46,989 nucleotides of DNA from Acidimicrobium ferrooxidans DSM 10331 (GTDB taxonomy: Bacteria > Actinomycetota > Acidimicrobiia > Acidimicrobiales > Ilumatobacteraceae), in assembly GCA_945900735.1 (NCBI GenBank), contig CAMDJX010000004.1:1-46989 (forward strand), written 5' to 3'. Below the pieces are notes generated by a model. The model worked only from the letters and a program-made list of their open reading frames with translations. It searched no databases and had not been told where the DNA came from. Positions 1 to 8,800 of the stretch are shown here, piece after piece. The translations under genes were made by a program, and so were the position numbers. The number at the start of each line of letters is the position of its first letter. Positions within the stretch are counted from its first letter, which is position 1.

Positions 1-113
1 AATGTCTGTTTCAGTTCGGCCCACATGGTGCCGTTGGCCGCATTCTTTTTGGAAGGGCGATTCATGGTCACGGTCACAATGCCGTCTTGGCGCAAAACCT
101 CGAGTGTCTCCAT
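1..113 (-). CDS. Enoyl-CoA hydratase/isomerase family protein, N-terminal fragment
   Basis: The reverse strand starts with ATG at 113 and reads 37 codons before running off the left edge. The visible peptide begins METLEVLRQDGIVTVTMNRP and continues into KKNAANG. This is the N-terminal beta-strand plus the 'NRP...NA' element of the crotonase fold, which hydrates or isomerises acyl-CoA substrates, often in beta-oxidation. The catalytic residues and oxyanion hole lie outside the window, so substrate and exact reaction cannot be told. It is divergent from the small gene at 227. It could be another crotonase-superfamily member; the family assignment is fairly firm despite the short fragment. Confidence 0.7.
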   Translation of the reverse strand, partial: METLEVLRQDGIVTVTMNRPSKKNAANGTMWAELKQT

Positions 114-226
114 CACACAGACGATACTGAGTGGATGGGATTCAATCCGCATCGCAAGCATGTACGCCGCGCAAGCGACTACATCATTGTTGCCTCGGCA
201 ATGGTGGCCATTGTTGCCCTGCTTGC

Positions 227-457
227 ATGGGCTTTGGCCGGCTGACCAACGTGGGTATTTGGGACGGCCAGTTTGGCGAAGTGGAAGTGCGCCGAGTGCA
301 GCCGTACGAAGCGTTGAAGGTGTACGTGTGCCCTGGTTGCAACCGTGACATTCCCGAAGGGATGGGCCACTACGTGTGTGTGCCGAGCGACGCCGCCGAC
401 TTGCGACGCCACTGGCACTACGGGTGCTGGGACAATCGCGTGGTGTCGCAAAACTAA
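227..457 (+). CDS. Conserved small Cys/His protein of actinobacteria
   Basis: This small protein has the segment RRVQPYEALKVYVCPGCNRD, then GMGHYVCVPSDAADLRRHWH and YGCWDN. CPGC plus a downstream H-W-H...C set could form one zinc site. Proteins with this 'YxCPGC...RRHWHxxCW' layout are widespread in actinobacteria, where they are usually annotated only as hypothetical or (misleadingly) as ATP/GTP-binding. The function is unknown. ATG 227 was chosen; an in-frame GTG at 251 is an equally possible start and no clear Shine-Dalgarno decides. Its TAA overlaps the stop of the convergent yraN gene by four bases (454-457), so the two genes share their ends with no room for a terminator. Confidence 0.6.
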   Translation: MGFGRLTNVGIWDGQFGEVEVRRVQPYEALKVYVCPGCNRDIPEGMGHYVCVPSDAADLRRHWHYGCWDNRVVSQN

Positions 458-804
458 AACGCGTCGAGCAACATGTCGAGTTGCGTGCCAAGCACGCACG
501 CCACATCGAAACGCACGCACTGCACTTGATGCACGAGCGGGTCGTTGGCTTCGCGCAGTGCTTGCCGATAGTCGGCGGTTGCTCTACGAATTTTCAGTTG
601 CTTGGCAACCGTCACGGCCTCGGCTGGCGTGCCCATGGCATTGGTTGCGCGCGCCTTCACTTCGCACACCACCAGCACGCCGCAAAGCGTTGCAACAACA
701 TCCAGTTCGCCGCGCTTGCTTCGCCAATTGCACGCAATAATCAAGTACCCGTGTTGTTGATACCAACGCGCAACGTGTTGTTCGGCCCACTGACCGCGCG
801 CCAC
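454..804 (-). CDS. YraN family (UPF0102) endonuclease-like protein
   Basis: The 116-residue protein has the YraN core: GQWAEQHVARWYQQHGY near the N terminus, then NWRSKRGELD and VLVVCEVKAR. D35, E48 and K50 fit the PD-(D/E)XK nuclease fold. The family's cellular role is poorly defined; a link to DNA processing is only inferred. The reading frame is open upstream to 927, but that extension overlaps DUF2469 and does not look like YraN. GTG at 804 gives the normal family length (about 115-125 residues) and places the start 21 bases inside the upstream gene, as expected for a coupled operon. It is the last gene of the rplS operon and is convergent with the gene at 227-457. Confidence 0.85.
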   Translation of the reverse strand: MARGQWAEQHVARWYQQHGYLIIACNWRSKRGELDVVATLCGVLVVCEVKARATNAMGTPAEAVTVAKQLKIRRATADYRQALREANDPLVHQVQCVRFDVACVLGTQLDMLLDAF

Positions 805-824
805 GCGCGCTTGAGCCGTTGCGG

Positions 825-1118
825 CTAGATGTCGAGTGGTGGAAGTTCTTCGACGTTGAGGTCTTTGAAACTGAGTACGCGCACCCTCGGCACGAACCGG
901 CTCTTTCGGTACATGTCCCACACCCACGCGTCGCTTAAGACCACTTCCAAAATTGGGCGCGGCCCGTCGGACAACACCTTCACATCAACGTTGTTGGCCA
1001 GGTAAAACCGGCGATCAGTTTCGATTGCATATTTGAACATGCTGACAACATCTTGATATTCCTGAGCCAGCTGCAACTCGCGCTCGGCCTCGAAATTTTC
1101 GAGATCGTCAGTGTTCAA
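825..1118 (-). CDS. DUF2469 family protein
   Basis: The 97-residue protein reads DLENFEAERELQLAQEYQDV, then FKYAIETDRRFYLANNVDV, DAWVWDMYR and a C-terminal VRVLSFKDLNVEEL. This is the full length and pattern of DUF2469, a family almost confined to actinobacteria and normally found in the rplS region. Its function is unknown; the many acidic residues and conserved aromatics suggest a small soluble binding protein. No ATG or GTG fits, so the start is probably TTG at 1118. It lies 28 bases after rplS and overlaps the yraN start by a short stretch. The lepB and rnhB genes usually found between rplS and this gene are absent here. Confidence 0.85.
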   Translation of the reverse strand: MNTDDLENFEAERELQLAQEYQDVVSMFKYAIETDRRFYLANNVDVKVLSDGPRPILEVVLSDAWVWDMYRKSRFVPRVRVLSFKDLNVEELPPLDI

Positions 1119-1146
1119 TGTGTACCAAAAATTGCAGTGTTGGCAA

Positions 1147-1497
1147 TTATTGGTCGTCGCGCTTTTCGCGGACCTTGGCAGCCTTGCCCTTACGGTCGCG
1201 CAAGTAGTTGAGCTTGGCACGACGAACGTCGCCGCGCTTCATCAACTCGAGCTTGGCAACAGATGGGCTGTGCATTGGGAAGGTGCGCTCGACACCCACG
1301 CCGTAGGACAACTTGCGAACGGTGTATGCCTCGGAGATGCCCGAGCCGGCAATGGAAACTACGTTGCCTTGGAAAATCTGGATGCGCTCTTTGCCACCTT
1401 CAACAACGCGCACGTGCACCTTGACTTCGTCGCCAGGGCCGATCTTTGGAATATCGGTGCGCTTGTATTGGTTGTCGACGAGGTCGGTGGTCTTCAT
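1147..1497 (-). CDS. rplS: 50S ribosomal protein L19
   Basis: The 116-residue protein has the L19 hallmarks: [31 protein letters not shown], the [20 protein letters not shown] segment, FPMHSP and a basic tail [22 protein letters not shown]19 sits at the 30S-50S interface of the ribosome near the 16S rRNA contact. Length is normal for the family (about 115). The ATG at 1497 follows trmD by 11 bases, the standard trmD-rplS pairing. Expression probably comes from the upstream ffh/rpsP/rimM/trmD transcript. Confidence 0.98.
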   Translation of the reverse strand: MKTTDLVDNQYKRTDIPKIGPGDEVKVHVRVVEGGKERIQIFQGNVVSIAGSGISEAYTVRKLSYGVGVERTFPMHSPSVAKLELMKRGDVRRAKLNYLRDRKGKAAKVREKRDDQ

Positions 1498-1508
1498 GAG
1501 GATTTCCT

Positions 1509-2258
1509 TTAAATAGTGAAGTGTGAAGGATACGGGACAGGCGGGAACTCTTCCAACAGGCGTTGCTCTGTTTGGGTTAGCGGACCCCTTTTGGCCATCA
1601 GGTCGGGGCGCTTGGCAATGGTGCGATGGAGGGCCTGAGCAAGCCTCCAGCGCTCGATTTGAGCGTGGTTGCCGCCGCGCAGCACCTCGGGCACGCCGAA
1701 GCCCCGGAAGTCGGCTGGGCGCGTGAAGTGCGGCTCCTCGAGTAGCCCCGATTGCCCGAAGCTTTCAGTAATTGGCGACACCGCGTTGCCCATCACGCCG
1801 GGCAGCAACCGAGTGACCGCTTCGATGATGAGACACGCGCCAACTTCGCCACCTGCAAGCACCACGTCGCCTACCGATACTTCTTCGTCGATGAGATGTT
1901 CGCGAATGCGATGATCGATGCCCTCGTAGCGGCCGCACAACAGGCTGAAGCCGTCGAGTGCCGACAACGAGTTGGCAAAGTGTTGATCGAATGGGCGCCC
2001 ACCTGGCGATAGCAACAACAGCGGGCGCGGCGGGTTGGCTTTTTCTACCGAGGTAAACACGGGCTCGGCCGACAGCACCATGCCTGCACCGCCGCCGAAC
2101 GGGGCGTCGTCCACGCTGTGATGCACGTCTGTTGTGTGTTCGCGCAAATCGTGGCAGCGCAAGTCCACAATCTTTTCGTTGCGTGCACGGCCCAGCAAAC
2201 TCTCGGAACAAAACGCGTCCACCAAGTTGGGGAACAATGTGAAGACATCAATCCGCAT
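1509..2258 (-). CDS. trmD: tRNA (guanine-37-N1)-methyltransferase
   Basis: TrmD methylates N1 of G37 next to the tRNA anticodon using S-adenosylmethionine and prevents +1 frameshifting. The protein begins [12 protein letters not shown] and carries the SPOUT knot motifs [25 protein letters not shown] and [13 protein letters not shown], followed by [22 protein letters not shown] and [12 protein letters not shown]. Length is 249 residues, normal for the family. The frame is open seven codons further upstream, but ATG 2258 starts the conserved sequence and is preceded by an AGAAGG-like ribosome site. That ATG overlaps the end of rimM by 11 bases, so the genes are translationally coupled. Confidence 0.97.
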   Translation of the reverse strand: MRIDVFTLFPNLVDAFCSESLLGRARNEKIVDLRCHDLREHTTDVHHSVDDAPFGGGAGMVLSAEPVFTSVEKANPPRPLLLLSPGGRPFDQHFANSLSALDGFSLLCGRYEGIDHRIREHLIDEEVSVGDVVLAGGEVGACLIIEAVTRLLPGVMGNAVSPITESFGQSGLLEEPHFTRPADFRGFGVPEVLRGGNHAQIERWRLAQALHRTIAKRPDLMAKRGPLTQTEQRLLEEFPPVPYPSHFTI

Positions 2259-2748
2259 CGAAAAGCCCTTCTGGAGCATCGATTACTACCCGGCCATTTT
2301 CGTTGGACACGATGAACGGCGTTGGAACCAGGAAACCATTATCAAGTTCCATGATTGGGTGTGCGGGGTTGTCAATCACGCCAACACATGTACCGAACTG
2401 CGTGCCGCTTGCATCCATCACGACGCTGCCAACAAGTTGGTGCACCCACACCACGCTTGGGTCGTCAATTGCTTCGCCATACACATCGCTGTTTGTTAAA
2501 CGCTCGGCAATGTTGCGGTCGTCCATGCCGGCAAACGACAACAGCCAACGCTCGCCTTGCGGTTTTGCAGTTGCAATTTCGTACCACGTGCCAGCAACCC
2601 ACAGTTTGGATTTTGGCGCGGTGCGTTGCGGATGACTCGAGAAGAAGTCGACATACATTGCGCCACGAACGCCGTGGGGTCGGCCAATGCGGCCAACATG
2701 CAGCAAACCAGTTGGTGGCTGTTGATCAGTCGTCGACGAAGTCGACAT
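2248..2748 (-). CDS. rimM: Ribosome maturation factor RimM
   Basis: RimM helps assemble the 30S head around S19. After a short tail the protein reads LLHVGRIGRPHGVRGAMYV, the conserved RimM opening, then WLLSFAGMDDRNIAERLTN. The C-terminal PRC-barrel region contains VHQLVGSVV, GTCVGVIDNPAHPIMELDNG and VIDAPEGL. The length (166 residues) is normal. ATG 2748 is preferred over the adjacent TTG at 2751. The start lies inside khpA (23-base overlap) and the end overlaps trmD, so the whole khpA-rimM-trmD block is coupled. Confidence 0.95.
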   Translation of the reverse strand: MSTSSTTDQQPPTGLLHVGRIGRPHGVRGAMYVDFFSSHPQRTAPKSKLWVAGTWYEIATAKPQGERWLLSFAGMDDRNIAERLTNSDVYGEAIDDPSVVWVHQLVGSVVMDASGTQFGTCVGVIDNPAHPIMELDNGFLVPTPFIVSNENGRVVIDAPEGLFDAD

Positions 2749-2995
2749 CAATTTCTACGCCGTCACGAACTGCGGCTGCGCGCACAACTGCGCGAATGCT
2801 CATTGCGGTGCGACCGCGACGGCCGATTACGCGGCCCAAGTCGCCTTCGCCAACGCGAACTTCGAGCAGAATTTTGTCGCCATCAGGAAAACCTTCAACC
2901 TTGACGGCCTCTGGGTTGTCGACGATGGAACGAACGACGTGATCGAGCACGGCGGTTGCTACAGGAGCAGGAACGAGATTTGCAGAATCAGTCAC
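2726..2995 (-). CDS. khpA: KH-domain RNA-binding protein KhpA
   Basis: This 89-residue single-KH protein contains VRSIVDNPEAVKVEGFPDGD, then VGEGDLGRVIGRRGRTAMSI followed by VVRAAAVRDG. The GRVIGRRGR loop is the GxxG motif that contacts RNA. KhpA (YlqC) binds small RNAs and, with KhpB/EloR, affects cell elongation in Gram-positive bacteria. It sits between rpsP and rimM as in most Gram-positives. The start is GTG at 2995, 16 bases after rpsP. The C terminus is very acidic (EIDVDFVDD), partly because that DNA also carries the rimM start in another frame. Confidence 0.9.
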   Translation of the reverse strand: MTDSANLVPAPVATAVLDHVVRSIVDNPEAVKVEGFPDGDKILLEVRVGEGDLGRVIGRRGRTAMSIRAVVRAAAVRDGVEIDVDFVDD

Positions 2996-3010
2996 GAGTA
3001 ATGGAAAGAA

Positions 3011-3283
3011 CTACTTGGACTTCTTGGATGCGGTGAACTCTGCCCAGACGCCCGAGATTTCGAGCAGTTTCTTGACACGATCGCTTGGCAATGCGCCTTG
3101 CTTCAGCCACTTCATGGCCTTCTCGTTATCAACAGTGAGCGCTGATGGCTCGGACTGTGGGTGGTAGTTACCAACGATTTCGAGGAAACGGCCATCGCGC
3201 GCAGAGCGCGTATCGGCAGCAACGATGCGGTAATGCGGTTGCTTTGTTTTACCTACTCGGGTGAGGCGAAGCTTTACGGACAT
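3011..3283 (-). CDS. rpsP: 30S ribosomal protein S16
   Basis: The conserved part begins MSVKLRLTRVGKTKQPHYRI and continues VAADTRSARDGRFLEIVGNY, NPQ-like HPQSEP and KWLKQGALPSDRVKKLLE, the full S16 pattern. S16 is needed for 30S assembly. ATG at 3283 gives 90 residues, normal for the family; the frame is open further upstream into ffh but that extension is not S16-like. It lies 11 bases after ffh and 16 bases before khpA. Confidence 0.97.
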   Translation of the reverse strand: MSVKLRLTRVGKTKQPHYRIVAADTRSARDGRFLEIVGNYHPQSEPSALTVDNEKAMKWLKQGALPSDRVKKLLEISGVWAEFTASKKSK

Positions 3284-3293
3284 GGCGGTCAGG

Positions 3294-4664
3294 CTATCGG
3301 GAACCAGGCCGCGAGCCCAACGCCGCAGCCAGATCGGCAGGGATTCCTGCCATGGGGCCACCCTTCTTGCCGCCCTTGCCAGCCATGCCCCCCATGCGCT
3401 TCATCATCTTTTGCATCTCGGAGAATTGTTTCACCAGCTTGTTGACGTCGGAAACCTGGGTTCCACTGCCCTTTGCAATGCGTGTGCGCCGCGAACCGTT
3501 GATGATCTCGGGCTTGCGTCGCTCCTCGGTGGTCATCGAGCGAATGATGGCCTCGGTCACCGTCAGCATGTCATCAGAGATCTGGGCGTTCTTCATTTCT
3601 TTCGTCACGCCGGGCAACATTCCCATCACGTTGGTGAGCGAGCCCATCTTCTTGATTTGTTGTAACTGATCAAGGAAGTCGTCGAGCGTAAATTCGCCCT
3701 CGAACATTTTTGCGGCAGCAGCCTCGGCTTGCTCTTTTTCAAATACTTTCTCGGCTTGTTCGATCAGCGTGAGCACGTCGCCCATGCCCAAGATTCGGCT
3801 TGCCATGCGGTCTGGGTGGAACTGCTCGAAGGCGTCCATCTTTTCGCCGGTTGCCGCAAACGCAATTGGTTTGCCAATCACTTCCTTCACCGATAAAGCC
3901 GCACCACCGCGCGCATCGCCATCAAGTTTCGACAAGATCACTGCGCTGATCGACAACGTTTCGTCAAATGCTTTTGCAACTGTCACTGCGTCTTGCCCCG
4001 TCATTGCATCCACAACGAGGAACGTGTAGTCGGGCTTCACCGCGGCAGAGATGTCGCTGACTTGTTGCATCATTTCGGCATCAATAGCCAAGCGGCCCGC
4101 GGTGTCCACAATCAACACGTCGCGACCAATACGTTTTGCTTCTGCTAAACCTGCGGCCGCGGTTGCAACCGGGTCGCCCGGTGCGGAGAAAACAGGAACA
4201 TTGATTTGCGCGCCAAGAACTTTCAACTGCTCTACTGCAGCGGGACGTTGCAAGTCGGCGCCTACCAACATTGGGTTGCGCCCCTGCGCTTTAAACCATG
4301 CGGCCAACTTTGCGGCGCTTGTGGTTTTACCGGAACCCTGCAAGCCCGCCATCAACACCACCGTTGGCGGCTGCGATGCATACGCAATCTTCAGTGTTTC
4401 GCCACCGAGCATCGCCACCAATTCGGCATTGACGATCTTGATGATTTGTTGGCCCGGGTCGAGCGCCTCGGCAACCTTTGTTCCAATGGCCTGCACACGA
4501 ATGCGCTCGACAACATTGCGAACAACACCGATGTTGACGTCGGCTTCCAGCAATGCCGTGCGAATCTCGCCGAGCATCTCGTTGACGTCGGCCTCGGTCA
4601 GCCGCCCTTTGGCGCGCAAACGCTTAAATACGCCGCCTAATCGGTCGCCAAGTGAATCAAACAT
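3294..4664 (-). CDS. ffh: Signal recognition particle protein Ffh
   Basis: Ffh is the GTPase subunit of the signal recognition particle; with 4.5S RNA it brings ribosomes making membrane proteins to FtsY. The 456-residue protein has the N domain (FDSLGDRLGGVFKRL...), the G domain with GLQGSGKTTSAAKL (P-loop), VGADLQRPAAVEQL, DTAGRLAID and LSKLDGDARGG, and a methionine-rich M domain (GSLTNVMGMLPGV, MTTEERRKPEIINGSRRTRIA, MQKMMKRMGGM) that binds RNA and signal peptides. Length is at the lower end of the actinobacterial range. It lies 35 bases after ftsY, so both halves of the targeting pathway sit in one operon. Confidence 0.98.
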   Translation of the reverse strand: MFDSLGDRLGGVFKRLRAKGRLTEADVNEMLGEIRTALLEADVNIGVVRNVVERIRVQAIGTKVAEALDPGQQIIKIVNAELVAMLGGETLKIAYASQPPTVVLMAGLQGSGKTTSAAKLAAWFKAQGRNPMLVGADLQRPAAVEQLKVLGAQINVPVFSAPGDPVATAAAGLAEAKRIGRDVLIVDTAGRLAIDAEMMQQVSDISAAVKPDYTFLVVDAMTGQDAVTVAKAFDETLSISAVILSKLDGDARGGAALSVKEVIGKPIAFAATGEKMDAFEQFHPDRMASRILGMGDVLTLIEQAEKVFEKEQAEAAAAKMFEGEFTLDDFLDQLQQIKKMGSLTNVMGMLPGVTKEMKNAQISDDMLTVTEAIIRSMTTEERRKPEIINGSRRTRIAKGSGTQVSDVNKLVKQFSEMQKMMKRMGGMAGKGGKKGGPMAGIPADLAAALGSRPGSR

Positions 4665-4698
4665 CGTGCTGCCGAAGGCTACCGATCATCCGCGAGTT

Positions 4699-5796
4699 CT
4701 AGAACAGCGCGTCGACAAATTCGATGGGGTTAAACGCCACCAAGTCGGTAATGGTTTCGCCCAGCCCTACCAACTTGATGGGGATACCCAACTCGGTCTC
4801 GATTGCAAACACAATGCCGCCCTTTGCCGAGCCGTCCAGTTTGGTGAGCACGATCCCCGTCACCTGTGTGGCCTCGGCAAACACCCGCGCCTGGCTCAAA
4901 CCGTTTTGCCCGGTTGTCGCATCGATCACCAACAACACTTCGGTCACTGTGCCCGCGCCTTTTTCGGCAACGCGACGAACCTTGCGCAACTCTTCCATCA
5001 AGTTGGTGTTGCTCTGCAACCGGCCCGCTGTGTCGGCCAGCACCAAGTCGATGTTGCGCGCGTTCGCTGCTTGCACCGCATCAAAGATGACCGACGATGG
5101 GTCGCCGCCTTCTGCACCACGAATGATTTCGGCACCCGATCGCTCGGCCCACGTTGCAAGCTGCTCGCCTGCCGCAGCGCGGAAGGTGTCGCCCGCTGCC
5201 ATCATCACTGTTCGGCCAAGTGCAGTTTGTTGCGCCGAAATCTTTCCGATGCTTGTTGTCTTGCCCGCGCCGTTAACGCCAACCATCAGCCAGATGTTTG
5301 GGCCCTCGATAGTTGCATCAAAACGCAGTTCGCGATCGGTGGAAACCAAGTGCGCGCTCATGTCTTGACGCAGCGCATCAATCAGTTGCTGCGGCGACAC
5401 AATCTCTTTGCTCTTCACCCGCGCGCGCAGCGGTTGCATCAGTTCTTGGGCCACGCGCACGCCAACATCGGCCCGCAACAGCGCCTCTTCCAATTCGTCC
5501 CACGTGGTGTCGGAAATCTCGCTGCGCGTAAGCACCGACGTAACAGCGCCACCAAATGCGCTTCGCGCTTTAGACAACCTGTCGCGAACACTTGCCTTTT
5601 CTACAACTACTGCTACTTCAACAGCAGCTTCTTCAACAATTACTTCCTCAACAACGGCAGCTTTAGTAATCGGTGTGGCGCGCTGCACCACTGGCGCAGC
5701 CGGCTTGCGGCGATTCAGCCAAACAACGCCGAAGCCGAAGACCAAGACAACAACGGCCAACACCAAAAAGATGATGGGAAGCGAAATGTTGTTCAT
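4699..5796 (-). CDS. ftsY: Signal recognition particle receptor FtsY
   Basis: FtsY is the membrane receptor GTPase for SRP. The 365-residue protein starts with a predicted membrane segment (about residues 5-27, FLVLAVVVLVFGFGVVWL) followed by a short linker rich in Val, Ala and Glu. The NG domain then shows DTTWDELEEALLRADVGV, GVNGAGKTTSIGK, AAGDTFRAAAGEQL, DTAGRLQSN and LTKLDGSAKGG. A real N-terminal transmembrane helix is common in actinobacterial FtsY, whereas E. coli uses an acidic amphipathic domain. It lies 12 bases after smc and 34 before ffh. Confidence 0.97.
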   Translation of the reverse strand: MNNISLPIIFLVLAVVVLVFGFGVVWLNRRKPAAPVVQRATPITKAAVVEEVIVEEAAVEVAVVVEKASVRDRLSKARSAFGGAVTSVLTRSEISDTTWDELEEALLRADVGVRVAQELMQPLRARVKSKEIVSPQQLIDALRQDMSAHLVSTDRELRFDATIEGPNIWLMVGVNGAGKTTSIGKISAQQTALGRTVMMAAGDTFRAAAGEQLATWAERSGAEIIRGAEGGDPSSVIFDAVQAANARNIDLVLADTAGRLQSNTNLMEELRKVRRVAEKGAGTVTEVLLVIDATTGQNGLSQARVFAEATQVTGIVLTKLDGSAKGGIVFAIETELGIPIKLVGLGETITDLVAFNPIEFVDALF

Positions 5797-5808
5797 GAAT
5801 TCTCCACG

Positions 5809-8800
5809 CTAGGCGGAGGCTTTGCTCACGCGCTCGACAATCACGCGCGACGAACCACCCGGCTGCATAGTCACGCCAAGCAGGCAGTCGCCCGCTTCCA
5901 TGGTGCGCTTCTGGTGGGTGACAATAAGCAACTGCGCGTCTTGCCGGAATTCGTGCACAAGGCTGAGGAATCGGTGCAAGTTCACGTCGTCGAGTGCGGC
6001 TTCTACTTCGTCCATTACATAGAACGGTGAAGGGCGGCTGCGGAACACTGCGAAAAGGAATGCAAGTGCAACGAGCGAACGCTCGCCGCCCGACAACAGC
6101 GACAGCTTCTTCACGTTCTTGCCGCTTGGCTTGGCCTCTACTTCAATGCCGGTGTTCAGCAAGTCGTTTGGCATGGTCAGCGTCAGTTTGCCCTGGCCGC
6201 CTGGGAACAACATGCCGAACAACTTCTCGAAGTTGTCGCTCACGTCGCTGAAAGCGGAAGCAAACGTTGTCTGAATTTCCATGTCTACTTGCTTGATCAC
6301 CTTGATCAATTCGCGACGCGTGTTCTTCACGTCTTCCAACTGCTCTTCCAAGAACGTGTGGCGCTTCTGCAATTCGTCGTATTCCTCTAGAGCCAGCGGG
6401 TTAATTGGGCCCATCAAACGAAGCTCGCGCTCCAACTCGCGCACGCGCGAAATAGGCGAAACGTTTTCTGGCAACTCTGGCATCGGCGTATCGATTGCCG
6501 CTTGCGGTTCGCACGAGTGGTCGCGGCGCAGCGCCTCCACCGTTCCCTCGAGGCGCATCTTTACTTCGGCCTCTTCTACTTCAATACGGCGGTTTCTTTC
6601 ACGACGCTCCTCGAGACCTTGCTCGTTCGTGGTGCGCTCTTTGCGTGCCTCATCCAAGCGCTGCGAGATTGCGCGCACCTCGTCGCTTTGCCTGCGGCGC
6701 ACTTCTTGCAACTCGGCCTGGCGTGCATCCAACAACCTTGCGTTGTCTGCTGCAACCTTCGTCAGTCGGTTCAGTGCAGTGAGGCTTGCTTCAACCTTGG
6801 TGCGTCGCTCGGCTGCAACAACGCGCGCCTCGACGTCGGCGTTTAAGCGGGCTTCAACATCGGCAAGGCGCGACTCTAGGAATTGTCGGCGCTCTTGCAA
6901 GCCTGCGGTTTTTACTTCTAGGTCGTTGCGCAATACCGACAACAAACCCTGCAACTCGGCTTGCACCGAACGCAGCGCGTCGTATGCACTTGAAAGCTTT
7001 TGGTTGTTCTGCAACGCCGATGCACGGTGCCGCTCGAGCAACGTGAGCGACGAGGCATGCGCGTCGCGTGTTTGCGACATGCGTGTGCGTGCTGCTTGCA
7101 AATCTGCCTGTGTGCGCTTCAACGCGTCGGCCGCGCGCTCGGCACGCAGTTGCGCTTCTTCCAATGCGGCGGCAGTTACGCCGCTTGCGCCAACGCGCAG
7201 GCCAGAGGATGCGAACTTGTCGCCTTCGCCCGTAATCACCACTGCTTCCGGGTGCGCAAGTGCAGCATCCACTGCATCAGCCCACGACTGAACGAACACC
7301 ACCCTGCTCAACAACACATCGAGCAAACGGTTCACTTGTGTTTCGTGTTCGCCAGCCTTTGCGCGCACGTTGGTGCGCAGGCTTGAACCATTATTTATCG
7401 TTGGCGTTGAAGGCACAGTTGTAATTGCGTTCAGCGCAAGCACCGCACCAACCCGGCCACTTTGTCGCAACTCTTGCAAGGCCCGGCGGGCTGCGTCCAC
7501 GTTGCGCGCAACCATTGCCGACAGCGCATCGCCAAGTGCAACCTGCACAGCAACACGGCGCTCGGCATCTATCTCGATCAGTTCGGAAAGCGAGCCAATT
7601 GCGCCTTCCACATCGCGCAGAACGGTTGCACTGGAACGGTTTGCGTCCATTGCCATCTGCAACGCTTCTGCGCGTGCAGCCGAAATGTTGGCGTCGGATT
7701 GCGCTGTGCCAAACAGTGCCATTGCGGCATCCAGCGCTGCCTCGGCCGATGCACGCGCGGTATCGGCTTCGCTTAAGCGTTGCGCAAGTTCGCCCTCGTT
7801 GCGCCCGTCGGCTTCAACAACATTGCGCAGGCGGTCGATGTCTTCGTTCAGCCCACGGCCGCGCGCAGTAAGTTCGCCAACCTTTTGTGTTGCGCGGCGG
7901 GCTTCTTCCAATGTTGAAACGTGGTCGCCCGCAAGTGTGCCTTCGGCATCCACCGCGGCAACTGCAGCAATCTGTTCCGACACGGTGCCAAGTTCGTTAC
8001 GCAACTGCGCGGCGTCGGCTTCCAGTGTTGCAATAACGCCCGAGTCCATCAGTTGGCCGCGGTCGCGCTCGGTCGAGCGATGACGTTCGGCAAGCACGGC
8101 AAGCAAGCCGCGCGCACGCCCGCGCAATTGCTCGATGCGAACCAACTCGTCGTTTACACCGCTGTCGCCGCGAGCACTCAGTTGTGCTTCTGCCGCCATC
8201 ACCGTGGTGTCGAGGGCCGACAACTTGGCGCGCAAACCGCGCTCGGCTTCTTCGCCAGCCAGCTTGTCGGTTGCAAGGTTCTTCAAGCGCGAAGTGAAGC
8301 CCTGAATTTCGCGACCAGCCAAGAACATTTGCAACGAACGCATCTCGGTAATCAATGCACCGTGACGTCGTGCTGCATCGGCCTGTCGTTCTAGCGGCCG
8401 CAAGTTGCGTCGCACTTCGCGCAGCAAGTCTTGCGCGCGCATCAAGTTGCCTTCGGTTGCCTCAAGGCGGCGTTCTGCTTTTTCTTTTCGCTTGCGATGC
8501 TTCAACACACCCGCTGCTTCTTCAATAATTCCACGTCGGTCTTCTGGGCGCGCATTGAGCACCGCATCAATTTGTCCCTGGCTGATGATCACGTGTTGCT
8601 GACGGCCAACGCCTGCATCCGACAACAGTTCTTGCACGTCGAGCAAACGGCACTCCACGCCATTGATTGCATATTCGCTTTCGCCGCTGCGGAACAAAAT
8701 GCGGCTGACGGTTACTTCCGTAAATTCGATGGGCAACAAACCTGCCGAGTTGTCGATGGTCAGCATTACTTCCGCGCGGCCAAGTGCCGGGCGCTTCGCC

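Noticed and set aside
805-927. 41-codon upstream extension of yraN
   Set aside because: It lies inside DUF2469 and does not resemble the family N terminus; GTG 804 gives the normal length.
4051-6030. 659-codon open frame on the plus strand
   Set aside because: It is antisense to ffh, ftsY and smc. Its residues (runs of Arg, His, Ala, Gln, Cys) show no motif, and the minus-strand products are unmistakable.
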